This document shows positions 51,701 through 57,717 of a stretch of 64,000 bases of DNA, one piece after another. Source of the DNA: Puffinus mauretanicus (taxonomy: Eukaryota; Chordata; Aves; Procellariiformes; Procellariidae); NCBI GenBank assembly GCA_023333565.1, contig JAJKFH010000102.1, positions 682,001 through 746,000 of the forward strand, given 5' to 3'. Position numbers and translations under genes: made by a program. The notes below the pieces were generated by a model that was not told the origin of the DNA, made no database searches, and saw only the letters and a list, made by a program, of their open reading frames with translations. The first letter of the stretch is position 1, and every line of letters begins with the position of its first letter.

Positions 51701-52699
51701 GATGTAGTGGGGCAATAATAAAAAGAATAAAGAAAGCTGGTGTTAGCTGCCTGCAGAGAAGGGCACTGCCACCAGCTGCATCACAGTCTAAGTCCTTCGC
51801 CAGCTGCCGCCTTCTCCCGTGGCCTCTGTTTTCCAAACATTAAGATGGAGATGGTAACTGTAACCCTTCTCACAGCACTGTATTAAGTCAAAGCTCATTT
51901 CCTTCCATAGTTGACGACACTCATGTGTGCCCGCGTACATGTACATACGTATGCATGCTTGCATATATGTCTACACAGCGCTGCTTTGGTCCATGCAAAG
52001 CTTCTAATCAAAACTCCTCAGACATCTGACCCAAACTCAGATGCAAAACTGTTACCCCTTGGGACTACACTAGACGGAGGAGAAACCCACCTTTAGCAGT
52101 GATAAACTGATTTCCCTGGGAACGCCCCAGCATCCAGCTGGGTGCCTATGTGCATAGCCCTCCTTGTAAATAAATGAGGTCCTAGACACTCCATGTATAG
52201 CCCTGCAAATTCGGACTGCAGAAGCTTGACAACATTCAAACTTCTTGTTGTATTTCTTTGGGCTGCTTCTTCCCAACCTGCACTTGCTAGTAAAGCCCTC
52301 AGATCATGGGAACTAGTCTCCTGACAGCTTAATAACTCACGTCATGAGGGAGAGCTCTCAGCCAGGGGACCAGCCGCTTGCCCAGACCCACACCAAACCG
52401 AAGCCCGTTCAGGGGACAAGGCTGCTCAGGGATGAGCGCAGGCGCTGAGCGTTTCTCTCACCTCCTCCGTTCTTGCCGCAGAGATACGGGAAGCGCCAGA
52501 CGTTGCCCAGCCCGATAGCATAGCCCACGCAGGACAGCAAGAAGTCAAATCTCCCCTTCCAGGAGCCTCTGTCTGGGATCTCCTTCTTCTTCTTGGTGCT
52601 CACAGCCGCGGGGGCGATGGGCTCCGACTCCTCCAGGGCTGCCTGCTTCACCTCAGAGGGAGAACTCAGCTCCACAGAGGTATTGTCCATCTTGCCCAT
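27609..52699 (-). CDS. GAT-1-like sodium/chloride-coupled GABA transporter (SLC6A1 paralogue), complete, 14 coding exons, 599 aa
   Basis: Exons, all on the - strand with GT/AG borders and matching phases: 52462-52699, 47164-47295, 46373-46473, 43703-43812, 43185-43317, 41846-41980, 39568-39671, 39135-39259, 38203-38315, 32644-32775, 31808-31910, 31286-31386, 30358-30525, 27609-27713. The 599-residue product equals mammalian GAT-1 in length and should be a 12-helix plasma-membrane protein taking up GABA with Na+ and Cl-. By GAT-1 numbering it keeps Y60, G63-L64-G65-N66, W68, R69, Y86, E101, Y140, disulphide C164/C173, W222, W230, Q291, F294, S295, N327, S331, D395, S396 and T400. Y60 and T400 separate GAT-1 from GAT-2, GAT-3 and BGT-1, which have Glu and Cys there. 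Both cytosolic tails differ from SLC6A1, so I call it a paralogue. It converges on IQSEC3 with stops 17.5 kb apart. No symbol is assigned because mammals seem to lack this gene. Confidence 0.93.
27714..30357 (-). other. GAT-1-like intron 13
   Basis: 2.6 kb with no recognised exon or repeat apart from a short CA run near 28743-28756. Confidence 0.8.
30358..30525 (-). CDS. GAT-1-like exon 13: end of TM11 to TM12
   Basis: Fifty-six codons, residues 510-565, phase 0 at both ends. [20 protein letters not shown] and [18 protein letters not shown] match GAT-1 nearly residue for residue. TM12 is within the [16 protein letters not shown] segment. The donor is CAG|gtatga. Confidence 0.95.
31286..31386 (-). 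CDS. GAT-1-like exon 12: intracellular loop 5 and TM11
   Basis: Completes a split Gly, then 33 codons ([20 protein letters not shown] to TPLVCL), residues 477-509. VNRFY.NI.EM.G..PCIWWK is the GAT-1 loop between TM10 and TM11. The acceptor is cttcttgtag and the donor CTG|gtaaga. Confidence 0.95.
31808..31910 (-). CDS. GAT-1-like exon 11: TM10
   Basis: Thirty-four codons plus one base ([17 protein letters not shown] to SISWCY), residues 442-475. [17 protein letters not shown] is invariant in GAT-1; the aromatic-rich external end of TM10 helps gate the substrate path. The donor is G|gtaagc. Confidence 0.95.
32644..32775 (-). CDS. GAT-1-like exon 10: end of TM8, IL4 and TM9
   Basis: Forty-four codons, phase 0, residues 398-441 ([20 protein letters not shown] to GFSNITQ). 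T400 follows the D395-S396 sodium-site pair of the previous exon and is a GAT-1-specific residue at the substrate site; BGT-1, GAT-2 and GAT-3 have Cys there. Confidence 0.95.
35009..35041. repeat. (CA)n microsatellite
   Basis: About 16 CA units with one CG interruption, inside intron 9 of the transporter gene. Confidence 0.95.
36117..36139. repeat. Poly-T tract, 23 bases
   Basis: An uninterrupted T run. Seen from the - strand it is an A run, but no recognisable retroposon body precedes it, so it is listed as a simple repeat. Confidence 0.9.
38203..38315 (-). CDS. GAT-1-like exon 9: EL4 end and most of TM8
   Basis: Completes Gly360, then 37 codons ([20 protein letters not shown] to MLGLDSQ), residues 361-397. 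LGLDSQ carries D395 and S396, ligands of the Na2 and Na1 sites by homology with LeuT and GAT-1. Confidence 0.95.
38316..39567 (-). other. GAT-1-like introns 7 and 8 flanking exon 8
   Basis: Introns of 308 and 819 bp. No other feature recognised. Confidence 0.8.
39135..39259 (-). CDS. GAT-1-like exon 8: TM7 and start of EL4
   Basis: Completes Arg318, then 41 codons ([20 protein letters not shown] to [10 protein letters not shown]), residues 319-359, plus one base. N327 and S331 are present; they contribute to the Na1 and chloride sites. Visible only when read in the correct frame between tcttccag and gtaagc. Confidence 0.93.
39568..39671 (-). CDS. GAT-1-like exon 7: TM6
   Basis: Thirty-four codons plus two bases, residues 284-317 ([18 protein letters not shown] to HNNVY). 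Q291, F294 and S295 sit in the unwound part of TM6 that contacts GABA, Na+ and Cl-. The Gly-rich YGLGLGSL segment is invariant in the family. Human GAT-1 has Leu where this protein has Met286. Confidence 0.95.
39672..41845 (-). other. GAT-1-like intron 6
   Basis: 2.2 kb. It holds the inverted repeat at 40013-40088, described separately. No exon recognised. Confidence 0.8.
40013..40088. repeat. 76-bp imperfect palindrome with 20-bp perfect arms
   Basis: The arm gctgagctgctgcaggagac (40013-40032) is the exact reverse complement of 40069-40088. Pairing resumes inside as ctgcagca (40037-40044) against tgctgcag (40057-40064). The 5' part also overlaps a direct repeat, gcagcaggagggac at 39991 and 40039. 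A long hairpin could form in DNA or in the pre-mRNA. Confidence 0.85.
41846..41980 (-). CDS. GAT-1-like exon 6: TM5 and EL3
   Basis: Forty-five codons, phase 0, residues 239-283 ([20 protein letters not shown] to RKLSDSE). [18 protein letters not shown] is diagnostic for GAT-1. The donor is GAG|gttcgt, a weak but GT donor. Confidence 0.95.
41981..43184 (-). other. GAT-1-like intron 5
   Basis: 1.2 kb. No exon or known repeat recognised. Confidence 0.8.
43185..43317 (-). CDS. GAT-1-like exon 5: TM4
   Basis: Completes Glu194, then 44 codons, residues 195-238 ([20 protein letters not shown] to EWTGK). W222 and W230, which matter for GAT-1 function, are kept. The usual Cys in VYFCIW is Ser here. 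GC-rich compared with the other exons. Confidence 0.94.
43318..43702 (-). other. GAT-1-like intron 4
   Basis: 385-bp GC-rich intron. Open frames run through it on the - strand (43318-44037), which is an effect of composition. Confidence 0.85.
43703..43812 (-). CDS. GAT-1-like exon 4: large glycosylated extracellular loop 2
   Basis: Thirty-six codons plus two bases, residues 158-193 ([20 protein letters not shown] to VTEFW). C164 and C173 form the conserved EL2 disulphide. Two N-glycosylation sequons remain (N176 in NYS, N184 in NLT). The third GAT-1 site, N181, is Asp here. Confidence 0.95.
43813..46372 (-). other. GAT-1-like intron 3
   Basis: 2.6 kb, with an AT-rich portion at 44040-44260. 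No exon or known repeat recognised. Confidence 0.8.
46373..46473 (-). CDS. GAT-1-like exon 3: TM3
   Basis: Completes Gly124, then 33 codons, residues 125-157 ([20 protein letters not shown] to FNSFTA). Y140 of WLNIYY binds GABA in GAT-1. GLAA.VLSFWLN replaces the sequence typical of BGT-1, GAT-2 and GAT-3. The donor is GCG|gtgagt. Confidence 0.95.
46474..47163 (-). other. GAT-1-like intron 2
   Basis: 690 bp. No other feature recognised. Confidence 0.8.
47164..47295 (-). CDS. GAT-1-like exon 2: TM2 and intracellular loop 1
   Basis: Completes Gly80, then 43 codons, residues 81-123 ([20 protein letters not shown] to WKLAPMFK), plus one base. Y86 (chloride site) and E101 are present. ETALGQYTS resembles the other GABA/betaine transporters, where GAT-1 has [22 protein letters not shown] is GAT-1-type. 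Confidence 0.95.
49195..49375 (+). repeat. MIR-like SINE fossil, forward
   Basis: The order tatgaccttgggagagtcca, then a G-rich middle, then cgcagcgcctggcac matches the MIR layout (gaccttgggcaagt to agtgcctggcac). Strongly diverged. Confidence 0.5.
50460..50690 (-). repeat. MIR/L2-type fossil, reverse
   Basis: aaaacactcctcatct, tcatcatccccaccttta, gtgaggagacagagccac and aatcacagggcagagactgg follow the reverse-complement MIR/L2 pattern (atccccattttacagatgaggaaactgaggcac, then ggcagagc). Confidence 0.5.
51530..51655 (-). repeat. MIR-like SINE fossil, reverse
   Basis: gagctgaggcacaagag, gcagaaagtctgtagctagg, gggagctgatctcccagatc and tcttgatttct line up in order with reverse MIR (aactgaggcacagag, then aagtctgtggcagagc, then cccagatctcttgac). 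Confidence 0.55.
51932..51970. repeat. Alternating purine-pyrimidine tract
   Basis: A perfect 27-base Y-R alternation (51932-51958, starting cgcgtacatgtacatacgta) followed after one break by tgcatatatgt. Such tracts can adopt Z-DNA; whether it does so here is unknown. Confidence 0.5.
52462..52699 (-). CDS. GAT-1-like exon 1: start codon, cytosolic N-terminus and TM1
   Basis: 79 codons plus one base, residues 1-79. The ATG at 52699 has a good context (A at -3, G at +4), and an in-frame TGA lies three codons upstream, so translation cannot begin further 5' within this exon. Residues 1-50 are Ser/Glu/Ala-rich and then basic ([17 protein letters not shown]). TM1 (about 51-75) has [20 protein letters not shown] with Y60, G63-L64-G65, W68 and R69. 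Only the juxtamembrane part resembles SLC6A1. A second Met at residue 4 could also be used. Confidence 0.94.
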
Positions 52700-52792
52700 C
52701 GTGACTCAGATGTACGGCTGCTCTTGCTCAGGGGCTGGAGGAGCGGGAAGGGCAACCTCCACCCTGGCCGAGCGCAGATGAAATGGGAGGTG
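52700..52792 (-). other. Probable 5' UTR part of the first coding exon
   Basis: On the - strand a pyrimidine-rich acceptor-like sequence (gctttgcccag) ends at 52793. This suggests the coding exon starts at 52792 and that one or more non-coding 5' exons lie further right. SLC6A1 has the same arrangement. No transcript evidence. Confidence 0.35.
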
Positions 52793-53779
52793 CTGGGCAA
52801 AGCTCCTGATGAGAAAATGGAGAAAGAAAGTATCCTGTGTTAGTGTAGTGGGCTTAGGGGAGGGCCTTGCTGGGTCTGAGGTGGACTCATTGGATAGACT
52901 GGTGCACATCAGGGCAGCCTACTTATGCCTCCCTGCTTTCCCCAGAGAGAAAAAGGAGGATAATTTTGCCTTGCTCCACAGCCACCCTTCTGAGGAGCCA
53001 CGGTCACGCAGACTGCTAACAACAGGCTCAGACCTGGTTGTTATCAGCACATAGCAAACCCCTCAAATCTCATCTTATCTCCTCTTCATCCCAACACCTG
53101 CTCTGTAAGAAAAGCTCCAGGACCAGTATGCACGCAGGGAAGTCACAGCCTGTGGGTGATCCACCACAGAGCAGTCCAGGCAGAGAAATATACCTAGCAT
53201 GTCTGAGCGACAGTGGAGAAGGGCATGATGGAGATGCCACATCCCCAGGTCTGGGGCCCAAAACTGAGTGCACCAGCCACGGAGCCATCTGAGAGATCGT
53301 GTGGCCCAGCCAGCCATGCATGGCTGTGACAGTGTAGCTTTGCAACGGCACCTCCGCTACGGACATGACCCACCTTGCAATCCCGTGCCCTAATCCCCTG
53401 TCATGGCAGCGACACGGCTGTCATCACAGCTGTGCACCTGCAACGCCTGGCAAGGAAATGGCTGATCTGCTCAGCACCTTCTTGTACACCCTGTCACATG
53501 TGATATTGTCATCGCAAGGTGTATGCAGATGATGCTCATTAGTGACTATAGCCAGCCTGTGAACCACTGAAATCCCACTAAGTCAGGACTCCAAAGTCCT
53601 GAGGATTAATTGGATGAGTCTGACTAAAAATTTAATGAATATTTCCATTGATTTTAGGCCCTAAGAAGTATATAACCAGCACACCAAAACAATTAAGAAA
53701 GAAAGCGAGAACAGGCTGTTATTACACTGGTGTCTAAATCAATATTACACTCATATCTTGAAAACTAAGTTTCCCTTCC

Positions 53780-54350
53780 CCTTACAGAAGCTATTGCAAA
53801 GTCAGAAAAAGGCATGGAGGAGAGTCAAAAGGATGCTCAAGAGTGTGGAACATCTTCCACCTGAGGAAAGGCTAAATGAACTAGGATCCATTGTCCTGTG
53901 GAAGAGGTGACTGACAGGGGCTTATAAACTTATCAGTGTCATAGAATATGAGTGTTCACCATTTCTGACACAAGAACTACGGGGGATTAAATCAAGACAG
54001 CAGGTGGTAGGTTCAAAAAGAGCAAAAGGTGATACTCCACAAAATGCACAGCTATGGAGCGAGACTCCCCACCCCAGAACATGCTGGATGCTAAGAGTTT
54101 ACATGACTTCAAAAAGGAAATTAAGAAGAAAAATAATAGAAGGAAAATCCATTACAGCAGCGACCGCTGCCATTCAGGAAATCCCTGAGCTGCAAGTTGT
54201 TGGAAGTTGAGGGACTCTTCCAAGGAAGTATCACTTCATACTTTTCCTGGTTTTATCCTCTCCCCTCAGCATCTGTCCTCAGCCGGTGCAGAGGACAGGG
54301 TCTGGACTGGCACGGCATTGGCTCTCACCCAATTCTCAGCCCATTTTACA
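53780..54350 (+). mobile_element. CR1-type LINE, 5'-truncated 3' fragment
   Basis: A chain of CR1 3'-end words occurs in order: gtggaacatcttcc, acctgaggaaaggct, gacacaagaactac, gcaggtggtaggttcaaa, gatgctaagagtttacatga, ttcaaaaagg, gaaaatccatta, gaggacagggtctggactgg, ctctcacccaattctc. Together they match the 3' untranslated part of an old CR1/L3 subfamily. There is no reverse-transcriptase frame. CR1 dominates sauropsid genomes, which supports the host assignment. Confidence 0.8.
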
Positions 54351-54447
54351 CACAGCCAAATTTAAGCCTCCACCAGGGGCTGTAAGGGTGACCAGTGCTA
54401 CAATCTCCCAGAGAAGTGTTGACAAAAACATTTCCAGATGCACACAT

Positions 54448-54462
54448 AAAAAAAAAAAAAAA
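54448..54462. repeat. A15 tract
   Basis: Uninterrupted A run about 100 bp past the CR1 fragment. CR1 does not end in poly-A, so it is probably unrelated. Confidence 0.85.
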
Positions 54463-56697
54463 CACCGAGTGGGTATGTCGGGAAACAAAGCAATGCTATG
54501 AAGATGTGGCATGCTCTAGCAGTCAAAGCTGGCCTTGCTTGAGCTGCTTACTCTTGGCAGTCTTGTCTCCTAAGCAAACAGTACCCATTTTCCCCATGGG
54601 ATGCTTGGGGGACTTACTAACTAGCATTTCTAGGATGTCCTGAACAGAGATGGTCTCCCAAGCCCAGGCTCAACAGCAATATCAGCTCCTGCTTACCACA
54701 ATTGACACCCCATGATTACAGCAGATGGATTTCCTTCCCCCACAGAATTTGTTGCTGAGGTTAGAAAAACTGTGTCAACTGTGAAGGGAATGGTTGAACC
54801 AGAAAATAACTGTAATTCATGCTGGTACATCAGTGGAAAAGCCAGAAATCTCCTTGCTGCGGGATGAAGGCTGTAACAAAAGCTCTCTGAGCTACGGAAC
54901 CAGCCCCGAGCCTCACAACTCCTCTAGCCCAAGGATGGTTGCAGGTAAGCCCAGAAGTAAGAGGCAGCACAAAAAAGCCTTCTGGGGAGAAGAGACTGTT
55001 TCACATAGCCCATGAGGCGGATGCCAGAAGAAAGCATTGCTGAACACCTGAAGCAAAGGCTTTGGTTAACGCATCCCCTTTCTGTCCTACACCTTGTGAT
55101 AGCACTGCCACACCAGCTCCTGGCTCCTCAGTAAGGCAGGGAGCAAAAAGATTATACAGAACGTGTGGGAGGAAAGTAAAATAAAGACAATTTATAAATC
55201 AAAACAGAAGAAATAGCACCAAAACCCCTGGGAAGGATTCAGAGCTGGGCTAAGTCAGGATAATTAGCTATGCCTGGAGACATAACAAATTAGGTTCCGC
55301 AGAAGCCATTTTGACTCACTTTTTTTCTGAGACAAAAAACCAGTAGGTAAGCTGCTATCTTAAAAAAAGTATGTATATATCCTGGTCGCCTTGTGCTCTT
55401 TCCCCTGTTCTTGCTGCCACAGTTCTGGAGCAATACTGCAGCTAGATGATCACACCTCATATTTCATATACTTGGGGTAGGATGATAGAGGAGCAGCAGA
55501 CCATACTGGCAGTTTCTTCTTACCTGAGAAGTGAGGTCCTTCATCTCCAGCTCAGAAAAAATAGACTAGATTTATAGGGGTTTCTCCACAGTCAAGAAAA
55601 ACAGTCAAGAGGCCCCACTGAAGGTTCATCCCACCTAATGTCTTGTCTTCTACAGTGATGGATGATTAGGGCAGAAGGTCTCACGCATGTCCCGCAGCCC
55701 GGCCGTGCCATGTCCTTCCCCAGACATGCAGCTCTGGCCAGGAAAAATACAGGCATGGGTTGCTCCAGGCTAAGTGTTTGACTCCTATGTTTAGATATCA
55801 GCTCACACGCTGGACAAGTGGTCCTATTGGGACAAAATGCACCAGCCCCTCCACTTATCCACAGGGGTCTTCTCCAGTGCAAGCGCAGGGCTCTGCCCTG
55901 TGCTGACAGCCTAGAGAGAGCAGAGTCGGTTCAGCAGCTCTCTGTCATGTCACATTATTTGTTCTGAAAAGCACACGATGCTTTGGGCACAGCAAAATGC
56001 CCGAAGGACTCGACATTATAATCAATAAGAGCAGAGCTACAAACTGGACGTGGGCTCTGCTTTGCAAGGACTTGAAAACAAGGTCAAAGAGTTTAAACAT
56101 GACACTATAGCAGGTCTCTCATTGGACTTCTTCTAAATACATCATATTCTGAATCCAAGACTTTCAAAACAATCACTAAAAGCTAGGGTCATAAATCCCT
56201 GGCAGTAAAGTGGTGACCCGAGTTTCACCGAGTTTTCAGCAGAAGGCCTGGTCTTCTGCTGCTCAAGTCAATGAAAACAATTGCGTGGTCCCCCGTGGGT
56301 GCAGAGCCAGGCTGAAACTCATTCAGGAAAACAGTCCTTCCCCTCCCTTTTTTGGGGAATTTCACTTCAAATAAGAAAATAGCCCTGAAAAAGTGTTACC
56401 TCCACTTGAAACGCTGCTGCCTGAAACTGCTAACAAGGGTGACCTTTTTGCTTTCCCCTGCTTCAGTGTGAAATATTAACAGCCTCCTCAAATTTGACAG
56501 AAACCAAAAATTTCAAGGGCATAAAATTGCCTGAAATCAAACAGCAAAATTACCTGTGGAAACGCATGTAAGAAATGCTTTCACACCTCCCCACCTCTTA
56601 TTTGTCAGTGCTTTAACAGCCACACAAATCACTTCTGACCCATGCAGGTAGAGCCACAATTAGTTTAATTACACGGCGCAGGCTGTTGTTCAGTCAA

Positions 56698-57717
56698 TTA
56701 GACTTTTCCTTCCATCCACACCATTTTAATGACAGCCAAGTAGCCGCAAGGCTCTTGCATCTTGTTTAGAGCCATGACCGGCTGATCAGGGCACAGCAGA
56801 CTCTCGGCCAATTTTCTGCTCGCTGCAGCAGCAGCATATGCTTGAGCTTCCCGCATCGGTGAAAGCCAGAGGGGCTGGGGAAAAGCCCCCCATGGAAACC
56901 AGAGAACGCTGGTGGAACCTGCTCTGGGCTGGAGCATCACTCTCCTGCCCGGCTGTGTCAGGCGGACAGAGGGACTTGTGCTGCCCAAGAGGCAGCCACC
57001 GCAGCCACCCAACCTTTCATCCCCCTTCCCCTGAAGAGAGGTGATTGCTTGGTTACAGGAGAAATCAGCACTCATAGAGGACAGGAGAAGAAAATAAATC
57101 AGCTCTCCTGGGTGATGAAGCTGCCAAGTGGCCGCCACCTCCACTTCCACCCTCACCCCCCCTTTTCTACACTCCTGCATGAGATTTGGGTTGTTGATGG
57201 CCGGGTCTGACCTGTGGCTGTTGCCCAACCTCCCTCCTCTGCCAGCAGCCCCAGGCAACCCATGTCGCTCCCGATAACGTGGCAAGTGAGGTTGGCACCA
57301 CACCACAACCCTATCCAGATGAGCAGAGAGGACAAGGCGGGCATGGACCATGTTTTGTAAACCATTAAATGAACAGGACGTCCACATGAGGCCAGAAGAC
57401 ATCTCGCAGCCCCCAGCCACGATCCTGGGAGGACTGTGGCAGTCCCTCACGGCCCTGAAAAGAGCAGGTGAAGAACTGCTGAGCTGCTGGTGCTGGCTGC
57501 AGCCTACCACATGGTCGCTTTGCCAAGCGACCTTGATTTTGACGCGAGGAGGACTCAGGTCAGCTATCGCAACGCGCTCCCTGGCTCCGGATGCCCACTT
57601 GAATCTCCTCTGGCTCCTCATCCCGTGGGGGGAAGCGGGGTCAGATCCTGCTTCTGGCTGCAGACCCTGCTTCACCCACCACTGCTGCTCTCGCCTCGGT
57701 GGCTGGGGCCGCTTCAC
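56698..57717 (-). other. Unexplained 339-codon open frame, probably non-coding
   Basis: The longest uninterrupted ATG-started frame in the window. The predicted product is rich in Gly, Ser, Arg and Cys, has no recognisable domain, membrane segment or repeat, and has no known relative that I can name. The region is GC-rich, which makes stops rarer. It lies about 4 kb upstream of the GAT-1-like start. Listed because of its length only. Confidence 0.15.

Larger units (their letters stand above)
47296..52461 (-). other. GAT-1-like intron 1
   Basis: 5.2 kb. It contains three MIR-like SINE fossils and an alternating purine-pyrimidine tract. Both strands of 48.2-48.95 kb are open for more than 200 codons, with no domain in either frame. 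Confidence 0.8.

Noticed and set aside
27609..52699. Naming the transporter SLC6A12 (BGT-1) or SLC6A13 (GAT-2) from its place next to IQSEC3
   Set aside because: TM1 has Y60 where those carry Glu, TM8 has T400 where those have Cys, and the TM3 and EL3 text is of GAT-1 type.
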